Under the pieces are notes generated by a model that saw only the letters and a program-made list of their open reading frames with translations, was not told where the DNA came from and searched no databases. A DNA stretch of 64,000 nucleotides, from NCBI GenBank assembly GCA_040776905.1, contig JAXGZQ010000001.1:992001-1056000 (forward strand). Direction: 5' to 3'. The translations under genes and the position numbers were made by a program. Below, one piece after another: positions 26,293 to 35,021 of the stretch (its first letter is position 1; every line of letters begins with the position of its first letter). This stretch comes from SLHU01 sp009929975. Lineage in GTDB: Bacteria > Bacillota > Clostridia > Saccharofermentanales > UBA5734.

Positions 26293-27195
26293 CTAAAGCC
26301 AACCTTCAATCCGGTGGGCAATTCGGATAATCTCAGGATCATCAGCCGCGACACGGACCATCGGTGCTCTGACACCACCTGTGTCAACCCCGCGCGCCTG
26401 CAGAACCGCTTTCGCCGCGGAGACCACCGTGGTCTGGCTGAATCGGGTCAGATCCGTAATCACCCGGTTGATCCGTTCCTGCCACAGCATCGCAGCCGGC
26501 AGGTTCCCGGACTGAAAGGCCTGTTCCAGCGCGACAAATAACTCAGGCATACAGGCATATGTTCCGCCGATTCCCCCATTCGAACCGAGGACACGACCCG
26601 CCAGATACTGTTCGTCCGCTCCATTGAAAATGACAAAGTCATCCGAGCTGTTCTGGCGCCACCGGGTGATATCCGCGCAGGAGTCCGAACTGTTCTTGAT
26701 CCCGATGACAGACGCTCTGGCCGCCATTTTCCTGAACAGCTGAAGCGACAGGCGATAACCGGTTGTCGAAGGAATATTGTAAATGAAAAAGGGAAGTCCG
26801 GCGGCCTCGATCATCTGAAGCCAGTGGGATTCAATACAGGATTCCGGGAGCTGGTAATAGACATTGGAGATCGCGGCGATCGCGTCAGCGCCAGCCTGAG
26901 ACGCATGAGCCGCGAGTTCTGTGGACTCAAGGGTGGTCGGCGCTCCGGCATGGACAATGATCGGGACCCGATGACCGACTTCTTCGATCACCGCTTCAAC
27001 GATCTTTTTTCGTTCAGCTGCGGTCTGAAAGATGGAGTCTCCGCTGCTCCCCGTCAGATATAATCCATCAACCCCGCGTTCAACCAGCCAGCGGGCGAGA
27101 CGGCGGGACGCGGCCGGATCGACCGCCCCCTGCGGATCGTAACAGGCATAAAACGCGGGATATACGCCCTGAAATCTCTTCTTTTGAGCCGGCAT
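26293..27195 (-). CDS. DapA/NanA-family aldolase (class I, Schiff base)
   Basis: A 300-aa TIM-barrel aldolase/dehydratase. GLYLTGSSGDSIFQ corresponds to the GS/TTGE carboxylate-binding loop, YNIPSTTGYRL supplies the proton-shuttle Tyr, and SVIGIKNSSDSC holds the Schiff-base Lys. The GSSG loop and length are nearer N-acetylneuraminate lyase and 2-keto-3-deoxy sugar acid aldolases than DapA. Such enzymes split a 2-keto-3-deoxy acid into pyruvate and an aldehyde. ATG 27195 is 6 bases after AGGAGGTG. It lies 77 bases after the glycyl radical enzyme and 38 before the Asp-box gene, in one operon, so a role in sialic-acid-like or deoxy-keto-acid sugar breakdown is inferred. Confidence 0.85.
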   Translation of the reverse strand: MPAQKKRFQGVYPAFYACYDPQGAVDPAASRRLARWLVERGVDGLYLTGSSGDSIFQTAAERKKIVEAVIEEVGHRVPIIVHAGAPTTLESTELAAHASQAGADAIAAISNVYYQLPESCIESHWLQMIEAAGLPFFIYNIPSTTGYRLSLQLFRKMAARASVIGIKNSSDSCADITRWRQNSSDDFVIFNGADEQYLAGRVLGSNGGIGGTYACMPELFVALEQAFQSGNLPAAMLWQERINRVITDLTRFSQTTVVSAAKAVLQARGVDTGGVRAPMVRVAADDPEIIRIAHRIEGWL

Positions 27196-27272
27196 CTGAT
27201 ACACCTCCTGCCAGGCGGGCTGACCATCCGGTATAGCCGGACAGTCAGACGCTCCAATGGTTGACTTCGGCC

Positions 27273-29462
27273 TTATTGCGCCGCGAGGATACGATCGACC
27301 ACCAGTTGACGGAACTCAGGGGTCAGCAGACAGAAGTAGGCGGTGAATCCGGTTACCCGGACCACGAGGTCAGGAAACAGTTCCGGGTTTTTATCGGCCG
27401 CCAGAATCTGGTCCGCGTCGATGATATTGATATTGAGCAGGGTCGCGCCCTGTTCACAGATGGTCAGGATATAGTCACAGATTTTCTGGACGGCTTCACG
27501 ATCACAGGCCAGGCCGGGATCCAGTTCGAGCTGGATCGGCGCGGTATTACCGTAGCCGGGCTGGATCTGGCAGATGGAGTTGCTCATTGCCGTCACCGCA
27601 CCGTCGCGGCGGAAACCGGGATGCGGATTCGCGCCGTGGCTGATCGGCTGGCCGTCGCGTCGGCCATTCGGGGTCGCACGAACCTCTTTGCCCAGCTTGA
27701 TCGTATTGGACCAGGAAAACCAGCCGGGAATGAACTTGACCGGGGCATAACGCTCATCGAGCGCGTTGACTTCATCGGCGAAGGCACTGGACACACGCTC
27801 CGCCCACTGATCCCCGATGGTCTGGCCGCCGCCGTAGCGCTGGCTGGCTGCCAGCATCAGGCGGATATATTCACCGTCCGGCCCGTCATAGTTGGAGCGC
27901 AGCGCGGCGGCCAGCTGATCCCAGCTCAGGCGCTGTTCATCTTCAATCCGCTGCTGCAGCGCGGCGAACGAGTCCGCAACCGTGGCGATGCCGGTGCCGT
28001 CGATGCCCATATTGTAGTACTGGGCGCCCTGGTCAACCATGTCGCGGCCGCGCTCGACCGGGCCATGGCTGATCAGGTTGAGCAGCAGCTCCGGTTCGTT
28101 ATGGACCTGGTGTTTGAGATGGAACATAATACCCTGACCCATCACATCCACCGCCCGTGCCTGGTGCTTAAGATAAATCTGCCAAAGCCGTTCGGTGGAT
28201 CGTTCGCCGCCGTCATCCAGCAGTTCATCGAGCGCGATCTGGAAGATTTTGGCATGATTCATCTTAAGGCAGTCATTGAGGGTATATTCCAGTCCCGGCA
28301 GGCTCATCCAGTTGCAGCCGACCGCGATGCGCTGGCGGGCCAGCGACAGCGGGTAGCCTTTTTTCATAAATCCTTCACTCAGCGCGGCATCGCCGGAAAA
28401 GCGCGGCCAGCCGTTCTTGTTCTTGAACAGGTACTCGACGCTCTTGAACAGAAAGTCCTTGTCCATCTGCTCATGGACACGAACCGTCAGATTGCAGCTG
28501 GAATCGAGCCAGTCCGCCGCTTCAAGGATCAGGTAGGAAAACGGCGAGACCAGATCATTGCCCTGAGCGTCCATTCCCCCCAGCTGATAATAGTGCGGGT
28601 CATTGAGCAGCAGGCAGGCGATATAGTAGCGGGCTTCATCTTTGTCAATCAGCCCCTGTGCCAGATCACGTTCATAATAGGGGCGCAGCAGTTCATCCAG
28701 CTGGCCGCCGGCACCGTCACGGTTATACGTTCGTGACGCCATATTGAAATAACAGATCCACTGGCACGCTTCCCGCAGGGTGCGCGGCCTGCCGTCAACC
28801 AGATAGTCATTACAGGCCAGCATCTGCTCGAGGTTATCGCGCAGCACGGGGTTTGTCTCCTGCGAAATCGCGTCGACAATCACCTGGCTCGTATGGCGCA
28901 TCCATTGCTGGATCCCGTTGATCACACGGACTTCCGCCCGGTAGAATTCGTCATGCTGCGGGTTGACGCCGCGGTAATGGGCCAGCTTTTCCAGCAGCCC
29001 GCCCCAGCCCAGATCCAGACCGATCTGATAGTCGCCGCCGAAATGGGCGTCAGACCCGATGCCAGGTACCAGACCGTATGTTTGCTGGTCGGCTTTGAGA
29101 TGGTCATAGGGATAGTCCGGGTTCCAGCCGGTTCCCGGCTGGCGCAGCCAGATCAGCGCGAACATCCAGCGGTTGCAGAAGGCGTCGCACGGGTCGATAT
29201 GAATCGGGTGCTCGTCCATCAGCCGGTAAAACGTCTCGCTCCAGCCCTCATAGCCGTACCAGCCACCGTTTTCGTGGTTGACATGGGGATGGAAGACAAA
29301 ATCATCAGGCGCTTTGACCGATCCGTAGTCATCGCCGTCGCGATAATTACCGATGTCCTTTTTATCTCGGGTATCTTCAATTTTCCGCTCGCGCAGGATC
29401 TGCACCCGGTCATAAAAGGAAACGGCCGCGTCTGAAGGGAGCTGGTTGATTCGGTTTCTCAT
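27273..29462 (-). CDS. Glycyl radical enzyme of unknown substrate (atypical GCNW active-site loop)
   Basis: A 729-aa member of the pyruvate formate-lyase superfamily. The C-terminal radical loop reads LVVRVTGFTAYFCLL with the radical Gly near residue 705, matching RVxG(Y/F)xA. The thiyl Cys near residue 381 is in RIAVGCNWMSLPGLEYTL. Known dehydratases and decarboxylases carry GCVEP-type loops with a Glu two residues after the Cys, and pyruvate formate-lyase has Cys-Cys; here the residues after Cys are Asn and Trp. The N-terminus is short compared with the 780-850 residues of many members. The activase gene ends 10 bases upstream. Neighbours suggest a carbohydrate-derived substrate, such as a deoxygenation or dehydration of a sugar acid. 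Confidence 0.88.
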   Translation of the reverse strand: MRNRINQLPSDAAVSFYDRVQILRERKIEDTRDKKDIGNYRDGDDYGSVKAPDDFVFHPHVNHENGGWYGYEGWSETFYRLMDEHPIHIDPCDAFCNRWMFALIWLRQPGTGWNPDYPYDHLKADQQTYGLVPGIGSDAHFGGDYQIGLDLGWGGLLEKLAHYRGVNPQHDEFYRAEVRVINGIQQWMRHTSQVIVDAISQETNPVLRDNLEQMLACNDYLVDGRPRTLREACQWICYFNMASRTYNRDGAGGQLDELLRPYYERDLAQGLIDKDEARYYIACLLLNDPHYYQLGGMDAQGNDLVSPFSYLILEAADWLDSSCNLTVRVHEQMDKDFLFKSVEYLFKNKNGWPRFSGDAALSEGFMKKGYPLSLARQRIAVGCNWMSLPGLEYTLNDCLKMNHAKIFQIALDELLDDGGERSTERLWQIYLKHQARAVDVMGQGIMFHLKHQVHNEPELLLNLISHGPVERGRDMVDQGAQYYNMGIDGTGIATVADSFAALQQRIEDEQRLSWDQLAAALRSNYDGPDGEYIRLMLAASQRYGGGQTIGDQWAERVSSAFADEVNALDERYAPVKFIPGWFSWSNTIKLGKEVRATPNGRRDGQPISHGANPHPGFRRDGAVTAMSNSICQIQPGYGNTAPIQLELDPGLACDREAVQKICDYILTICEQGATLLNINIIDADQILAADKNPELFPDLVVRVTGFTAYFCLLTPEFRQLVVDRILAAQ

Positions 29463-29472
29463 GTTATGCCTC

Positions 29473-30369
29473 CTAGTTCACTCGCGTTTCAAGTCCGTGC
29501 TGCCGGGCGATCCCGGCCAGAGCTTCGACCTGCTGGTCCGGCAGCGGCCGCGTCTGACTGAAGACATTCTCCAGATCCAGGCTGTCATACTTGGAATGGC
29601 CGAGCGGATTGAAGTTGAGCAGTTCATAGTATTGCAGCGACCGCATCGGCCGGAGAAATTCAGCGATCGCGCGGATATTGCCTTTCGTCGCTGTCACATC
29701 CGGAATCAGCGGGGTGCGGATGATATACGGCACCGCCCGCGCCTCCAGCTGGCGGATATTATCGAACACCGGCTGATTGGACGCGCCGGTCCACTCCTGA
29801 TGCGCCTGGTCATCGGCCAGTTTGATATCCGCCATGACCAGGTCCAGCCAGGGCAGCACACGCTCCAGCAGGCTAAAGTCATAGCATAGATTGGTTTCCA
29901 GCGCGGTATGGATGCCGTTTTCGCGGCAGGCCTGCAGAATCGTCCGCGCGAAGTCCGGCTGGAGCATCGCCTCGCCGCCGGTCAGTGTCACCCCGCCGCC
30001 GGAACGCCGGTAATAGGCCTGATCCTGGATAATCTCATCCATTACCCGTTCAGGCGACATCTGTGTTCCGGACATGTCCAGCGCACCGGAAAAACAGACC
30101 TCAACACAGCGGCCGTTGTTGGTGCACAGTGAGCGGTCAAAGGTATGCCGTCCGTCCGCCAGCTGGTGAGCCTGCTGCGGACAGGCCGACACACAGGCAC
30201 CGCAATGGATGCATTTCTGTGGGTAAAAGTGCAGCTGCGGCTCGCGCGCGATCGTTTCCGGATTATGGCACCAGCGGCAGTTTAACTGGCAGCCCTTGAA
30301 GAAGACGCTGCTGCGAATGCCGGGGCCGTCATTGAGTGAAAAACGCTGAATGGTTGTGATGATTCCCAT
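29473..30369 (-). CDS. Glycyl-radical-enzyme activase (radical SAM)
   Basis: A 298-aa radical-SAM protein starting MGIITTIQRFSLNDGPGIRS, typical of PflA-type activases. KGCQLNCRWCHNP holds the C-x3-C-x2-C cluster site. A ferredoxin-like insert follows, with CIHCGACVSACP and a second, imperfect set CTNNGRCVEVC in which Asn replaces an expected cysteine. GGGVTLTGGEAMLQPDF is the SAM-binding GGE block. It would abstract hydrogen from the glycyl residue of the enzyme encoded 10 bases downstream. The ribosome site is weak (CGGAAAA). The extended frame upstream lacks family similarity. First gene of the four-gene operon. Confidence 0.93.
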   Translation of the reverse strand: MGIITTIQRFSLNDGPGIRSSVFFKGCQLNCRWCHNPETIAREPQLHFYPQKCIHCGACVSACPQQAHQLADGRHTFDRSLCTNNGRCVEVCFSGALDMSGTQMSPERVMDEIIQDQAYYRRSGGGVTLTGGEAMLQPDFARTILQACRENGIHTALETNLCYDFSLLERVLPWLDLVMADIKLADDQAHQEWTGASNQPVFDNIRQLEARAVPYIIRTPLIPDVTATKGNIRAIAEFLRPMRSLQYYELLNFNPLGHSKYDSLDLENVFSQTRPLPDQQVEALAGIARQHGLETRVN

Positions 30370-30564
30370 AAATTTTCCGTGTGCTCCTCTGCAGATGGAG
30401 AAATGACAAACGGTCTTGCATCGCTGATTGTCATTTCGGGGTGTATCTCCAGTGTACCGAATGATGGTGCAATGTGAAAGCCTGTGACTGAAAACGGTGG
30501 TCTGCAAAGCCAGAACGGATATGATAGAATCAAGATTGATCATCCGGCTGAACAGGAGTCTGTC

Positions 30565-31356
30565 ATGCGGCTGCACATCAAGGATCTGCACAAAAACTAT
30601 CAGCAAAAAGCTGTTCTCAAAGGCATCAATTTTACCTTTGAACAAGGCCGGATCTATGGGCTGCTCGGCCGAAACGGCGCCGGCAAGACAACACTATTCA
30701 ACTGTCTCGCACGATATCTGGATTATGACCAGGGGCAGATCGCCCTTGATCCGGACCATATCGCTGCCGACCCTGACAGCTTTTTTGCCAGGGGGACCCA
30801 GCACCCCTACAGTGAAAGCGAGATCGGCTTTGTCTTCACTCAGCCGCATCTGCCCGAATTCCTCACCGGCCGCGAATTTGTCAAATTCTTCATTGAGATC
30901 AACGCTGACAAGGTCCGGACACCATTGAGCATCGACGATTATTTCCATCTGGTCGCTTTTGATCCGGCGGATGGCGACCGGCTGATCAAGGACTATTCAC
31001 ACGGCATGATGAATAAACTGCAGATGCTGGTTTCACTGTTTATCCTGAAACCGCCGGTTATTTTGCTGGACGAACCACTGACCTCATTTGATGTGGTGGC
31101 GGCGCTTGAAGTAAGAAATATGATCAAGGCCATCAAGAACGACCATATCATGATCATTTCGACTCATATTCTTCAGCTGGCTCAGGATTTATGCGATGAA
31201 ATCGTCGTACTGCACAGCGGGGTTCTGCGCCATATTCCACCTGAAGCGATTCATTCGCCCCAGTTCGAATCCGATATCATCACATTGATGCGTGAGCCCG
31301 AGATAACGGATGCGCCGGCCGACATGAAAACGGAACCAGTCGGCACGGAGGACTGA
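30565..31356 (+). CDS. ABC transporter ATP-binding protein
   Basis: A 263-aa ATPase with Walker A LLGRNGAGKTTLFN, Walker B PPVILLDEPLTSFD and switch ISTHILQLAQ. The signature motif is unusual: KDYSHGMMNKLQMLVSL, with SHGMM where LSGGQ is usual. This degenerate form is common among ABC-2 exporters of the YtrB/CcmA-like type. ATG 30565 lies 7 bases after AGGAG. The next gene starts 3 bases after the stop with its own GGAGG inside this gene's end, so the two form one transporter. Substrate unknown. Confidence 0.9.
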   Translation: MRLHIKDLHKNYQQKAVLKGINFTFEQGRIYGLLGRNGAGKTTLFNCLARYLDYDQGQIALDPDHIAADPDSFFARGTQHPYSESEIGFVFTQPHLPEFLTGREFVKFFIEINADKVRTPLSIDDYFHLVAFDPADGDRLIKDYSHGMMNKLQMLVSLFILKPPVILLDEPLTSFDVVAALEVRNMIKAIKNDHIMIISTHILQLAQDLCDEIVVLHSGVLRHIPPEAIHSPQFESDIITLMREPEITDAPADMKTEPVGTED

Positions 31357-31359
31357 AAC

Positions 31360-33063
31360 GTGTCAGGGGAAAAAGACAACACACGCCACTTCAAGACCGG
31401 CCGCTTCACCATGATCCTGACCGCCCGCAAGGTGTCCATCGCCATAACGATCAACCGGCTGATCCGTTTCGGCCAGAAGCTGCCCTGGATCGGCCGCAGA
31501 ATACCGGACTCGCTCTATGGCCATCAGGACAGCAAGACGATCCTGCTGATTCTGGCCAATCTGTATCGCCTGATCAGACGGCTGATGTTCAAAGCGCTTT
31601 ATATCGCACTGCTCGTGGCGTTCAGTTTTACCGCAATGGAAATCAACGAACAGCCGACGGGCTCCTTTAATCTCGACGCGGTACTGACGCTCTTCTTTTT
31701 CCTGAGTTTCATCACCGCTCCGCTGGTTTACAGCAAGGCCCTGAATCTGGACATCGGAACGGATCTGATGATGGTGGATCAACTGCGGGCGGATGCGCAT
31801 ACCTATGTGCCTGCCCGGATCTATGAACGAAAAATCATTGATTTTGGTGCGACCCTGCCCTTTGCGATCCTGCTTTCACTGCATGAGGCCTTCACCCTGC
31901 CTCAGGCATTGCTCATTCTCCTCCTGCAGGCAGGAATGAAATTAATCGGGGAATCGTTCATTCTGGTCAGTTTTTCCCTGCTTCGCCGCCGACTGGTCAA
32001 CGCATATAAGATCTTGTCCTACAGTCTCATCGGACTGGGACTCATCGTGTCTCTGATCCCCATGATCATGATCTCATTGAAAATTTACCTGCCGTTTCAG
32101 CGCATCGTCTTCCACCCGCTATTCATAGCCACTGTATTGTTCACATCAGTGATCAGTATCCGCTGCATTCAGCGCTACCGCCACTATCGTGAACTGGCCT
32201 GGGGAACCGTTGTTCATTATCACCTGGCGCTGGAAAAGGTCAAACCGAAGCAGAAACAGCAGCTGTTTGGCAATGCTGATCAGTGGAATAAAAATCTGGA
32301 CGCTGAAGCCCTGCGGTCCGACCGATTTACCGGTCTGACCGGATATGCCTACTTTAATCAGCTCTTTTTTTATCGGCACCGCAGGTTTTTCCGCAAGAAA
32401 ATCATGCTGAGAACCGCGATTGCCGGGCTGGCCGTGCTCGGTCTATCGGTCATTTTACTGTTGACGGGACCTCCGCCGGATGTCGACTTGACCGGACAGA
32501 CGTTCATGCTGCCCCTGTGCTTTTTCTTCGCCTATCTTCTTTCATTGGGACGGGCCGCGACAGCAGCCATGTTTGCCAACTGTGACGCCGCGATGCTGGT
32601 CTACTCGTTTTACCGGTCCCCGTCTGTCGTCATCGAGAATTTCTATCTGCGGCTGCGCAAAATCATGTGGTATAACGCACCGGCCTTTTCCCTTCTGGCA
32701 CTGTTTGCCATCACCGGTGATATTCTCAGTATTCTGTATCAAAGCGGCGATCCTGCCCTGGTCAACTGGGTGATGGTTCCACCCTATCTGCTGACGGTTA
32801 TGATGATGTGGCTGTTCTTTTCTTTTCACGACCTGTTCATCTACTATATTCTCCAACCGTACACATCCGAACTCGGTACGAAAAGCAAGCTGTTTTCCAT
32901 CATCCAGTTTGCGGTCTATATGCTATCCTATCTGAATATCATGCTGAGTGATGTTCAGATCACAACCTACATGATGATCGTCACCGCGCTGACCCTACTG
33001 TATGTCGCGCTCGGGCTCGTCAGCATCAACAAATTCTGTTGGAAAACATTCCGTCTCAAGTAG
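31360..33063 (+). CDS. ABC transporter permease-like membrane protein
   Basis: A 567-aa integral membrane protein starting with GTG, 8 bases after GGAGG. About ten to twelve hydrophobic segments fall in two groups (residues ~75-280 and ~345-560) separated by a charged cytoplasmic stretch around 280-345, like two fused halves. The N-terminal 50 residues are basic and cytoplasmic. It partners the ATPase encoded 3 bases upstream. I recognise no named family; large permeases of this layout are common, uncharacterised ABC exporters in Clostridia. The stop is TAG, showing that TAG serves as a stop in this genome. Convergent with the beta-lactamase/GNAT gene. Confidence 0.82.
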   Translation: MSGEKDNTRHFKTGRFTMILTARKVSIAITINRLIRFGQKLPWIGRRIPDSLYGHQDSKTILLILANLYRLIRRLMFKALYIALLVAFSFTAMEINEQPTGSFNLDAVLTLFFFLSFITAPLVYSKALNLDIGTDLMMVDQLRADAHTYVPARIYERKIIDFGATLPFAILLSLHEAFTLPQALLILLLQAGMKLIGESFILVSFSLLRRRLVNAYKILSYSLIGLGLIVSLIPMIMISLKIYLPFQRIVFHPLFIATVLFTSVISIRCIQRYRHYRELAWGTVVHYHLALEKVKPKQKQQLFGNADQWNKNLDAEALRSDRFTGLTGYAYFNQLFFYRHRRFFRKKIMLRTAIAGLAVLGLSVILLLTGPPPDVDLTGQTFMLPLCFFFAYLLSLGRAATAAMFANCDAAMLVYSFYRSPSVVIENFYLRLRKIMWYNAPAFSLLALFAITGDILSILYQSGDPALVNWVMVPPYLLTVMMMWLFFSFHDLFIYYILQPYTSELGTKSKLFSIIQFAVYMLSYLNIMLSDVQITTYMMIVTALTLLYVALGLVSINKFCWKTFRLK

Positions 33064-33078
33064 ACAGACAATGTCTGG

Positions 33079-34698
33079 TCAGACCGGCTGATCCTGATGA
33101 GCAGTGAGGCGCTCCCATTCCGGTCTGAGTATCGCGTACAGACAGCTGTCCAGCCATTCCGGCCGGCCGTCGCGGTCGCGCTTGAACCAGAGCCGCTGTC
33201 GCTGAACGCCCTCACGGCGCAGACCCAATCGCTCAAGCAGACGCCAGGACGCAGGATTCTGCAGGGCGCAGCCGGCGGTGACTCTGCGGGCTCCGAGCTG
33301 CTCAAAGGCGTAACGCAGCAGCCTTGACGCGCTTTCCGTCGCATAGCCTTTCCCCTGATAGCTCCGGTTAAAGACATAGCCGATTTCCCAAGCCTCGAAC
33401 TCCTCCTGACCGAGATAGAGGTTCCCGATCAGTTGTCCGCTATCGCGCAGACAGACCGCGTAAAATGAAGAATCGCTGGCTCGTCGGCTGGCTTCCTCTA
33501 CGGCCTCTTCCCACGAAACGACCTCATAAGGTTCGAAATGGACAACCTCTTCATCTGACAGGTACGCGTAGAGAGCCTCAGCGTCCGATGGCCGAAACCG
33601 GCGGATCAGGAGCCGTTCTGTTGTCAATTCAAATTCTGCCGGGTCTTTCGCCGGTTGGTCTGATGGCGATCGGTCTGATGCCGCAGATGATTCACTGAGA
33701 CTTTTTTGAATCTCCTGCCGCAGCGTCCAGACATCTTGTTCCAGGTTACTGATGACCGTAATGGTCAGATGACTGTCCGGATCGTGGCTTGAGACGAAAC
33801 TGACGCCCGGATCGCTGCCGTCCAGCCGGGGCGTCCAGCGGTTTTCTCCTGACGGCTCCAGCCAGAAGCCAAGACCGTACAGTTCTTTTGCCTCACCGGT
33901 CTGAGGGCGTATCATCTCGCTGACCAGCGGCAGAGGCAGCAGCCGACCGCTGAACAGCGCCCGCCAGAACCGCTCCATATCCTCAAGCGTTGTAAAGGCG
34001 CCGCCCGCCCCGCTGCCTTTGGCCTCAATCGAGTAAATATTACTGACATAACATTGTCGTTCAGGGTCATACCGATAAGCTTGTGCACAGCCTTCCGGCA
34101 AGCTGTCCAACTCATAATAGCCGGTTCGCTCCATTCCAGCCGGAACGAATACATGATCGTGCAGATAGGTATCAAACACCTGGCCGCTCAGCGCTTCGAT
34201 CACGAGGCCAAGCAGAACGAAGCCGGTATTGTTGTACCGGAATTGACCGCCGGGTGGATACTGCATCGGCTGATCGATGAACAGCGGAATCAGATCGGCC
34301 TGTTGCCGCATCCGATAGTTCGGCCGATCCTGCCACAGCGTGGCATAGTCTGTCATGGTACGTTCATCAAAATAATCCGGTACACCGGACGTATGGGTCA
34401 GCAGCTGCCGAATCGTTACTTCCGGGCAAATCGCCTGCCAGTCCAGATCAAGTACATCGCCGATCCTGTCGTCCAGCGTCAACCGGCCATCGGCGACCAG
34501 CCGCATGATCCCGACGGCGACGAAACCTTTGCCGGCTGAGGCCGTCTGAAACCGCGTTATCAGTTGATTCGGAGTCCGACTTGTCCGGTCGGCCTCACCA
34601 TAAGCCTGTCGCAGCAGGTTTCGACCGGACCCGGTCACGGACAAGACCCCGCTGAAATCCCGGTCAATCGCCAGATGAAGGTCGATCGGCTCACTCAT
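33079..34698 (-). CDS. Serine beta-lactamase-like domain fused to a GNAT acetyltransferase
   Basis: A 539-aa fusion. Residues ~1-335 form a class C beta-lactamase/DD-peptidase-like (PF00144) domain with the S-x-x-K motif SAGK (S54, K57), RQLLTHTSGVPDYFDE and YNNTGFVLLGLVIE giving the Y-x-N motif. After an Asp/Ser-rich linker (~335-352), a RimJ/RimL-type GNAT domain runs from ELTTERLLIRRFRPSDAEAL to the end, with SYQGKGYATES as the acetyl-CoA loop. No signal peptide, so cytoplasmic, odd for a penicillin-binding relative and fitting an esterase or amidase role. It is last in the lar operon, one base after the thioredoxin-like gene, preceded by AGGAGG. Confidence 0.88.
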   Translation of the reverse strand: MSEPIDLHLAIDRDFSGVLSVTGSGRNLLRQAYGEADRTSRTPNQLITRFQTASAGKGFVAVGIMRLVADGRLTLDDRIGDVLDLDWQAICPEVTIRQLLTHTSGVPDYFDERTMTDYATLWQDRPNYRMRQQADLIPLFIDQPMQYPPGGQFRYNNTGFVLLGLVIEALSGQVFDTYLHDHVFVPAGMERTGYYELDSLPEGCAQAYRYDPERQCYVSNIYSIEAKGSGAGGAFTTLEDMERFWRALFSGRLLPLPLVSEMIRPQTGEAKELYGLGFWLEPSGENRWTPRLDGSDPGVSFVSSHDPDSHLTITVISNLEQDVWTLRQEIQKSLSESSAASDRSPSDQPAKDPAEFELTTERLLIRRFRPSDAEALYAYLSDEEVVHFEPYEVVSWEEAVEEASRRASDSSFYAVCLRDSGQLIGNLYLGQEEFEAWEIGYVFNRSYQGKGYATESASRLLRYAFEQLGARRVTAGCALQNPASWRLLERLGLRREGVQRQRLWFKRDRDGRPEWLDSCLYAILRPEWERLTAHQDQPV

Positions 34699-34699
34699 T

Positions 34700-35020
34700 C
34701 TATGCCTCCTGCGGCCTCAGTTTCTCCAGAATGGCCACAATTTCCTCAGTCCGCAAAACCTTGCCGTAGGACACGACCTGACCGTCAATGACCAGGGCCG
34801 GAGTCGACATCACACCATACGCGGCGATCTCGCTGAACTCCGTCACATGCTCCACCTCTTCTGGCAGTCCCAGCTGTGCCAGCGCTTTTTTCGTCGCGGC
34901 TTCCAACTGGTTGCATTTCGCGCAGCCACTGCCGAGAATTTTGATCCCGCTGCTGCCATGCGATTCAGCGGCAGACGGTTTCGGTTCGGATTTGATCTTC
35001 TTTTTGCCAAATAACGCCAC
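34700..35020 (-). CDS. Small thioredoxin-like protein with CAKC active site
   Basis: A 106-aa protein starting with GTG after AAGGAG. A basic, Ser-rich leader of about 25 residues precedes a compact thioredoxin fold with the redox motif GSGCAKCNQLE, GVMSTPALVIDGQ containing the conserved cis-Pro, and VVSYGKVLRTEEI. This matches the redox-active disulfide protein 2 family (MTH895-like), usually encoded with ArsP-type permeases or organomercury genes. Here it sits between larC and the beta-lactamase/GNAT gene with one-base gaps on each side. Thiol chemistry for the lar sulfur-transfer pathway is an attractive inference, not shown. Confidence 0.85.
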   Translation of the reverse strand: MALFGKKKIKSEPKPSAAESHGSSGIKILGSGCAKCNQLEAATKKALAQLGLPEEVEHVTEFSEIAAYGVMSTPALVIDGQVVSYGKVLRTEEIVAILEKLRPQEA

Positions 35021-35021
35021 G

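Noticed and set aside
27261..28736. Long open frame on the plus strand (491 codons)
   Set aside because: It lies entirely opposite the glycyl radical enzyme, has no ribosome site and no recognisable domain; it is the shadow of a high-GC gene.
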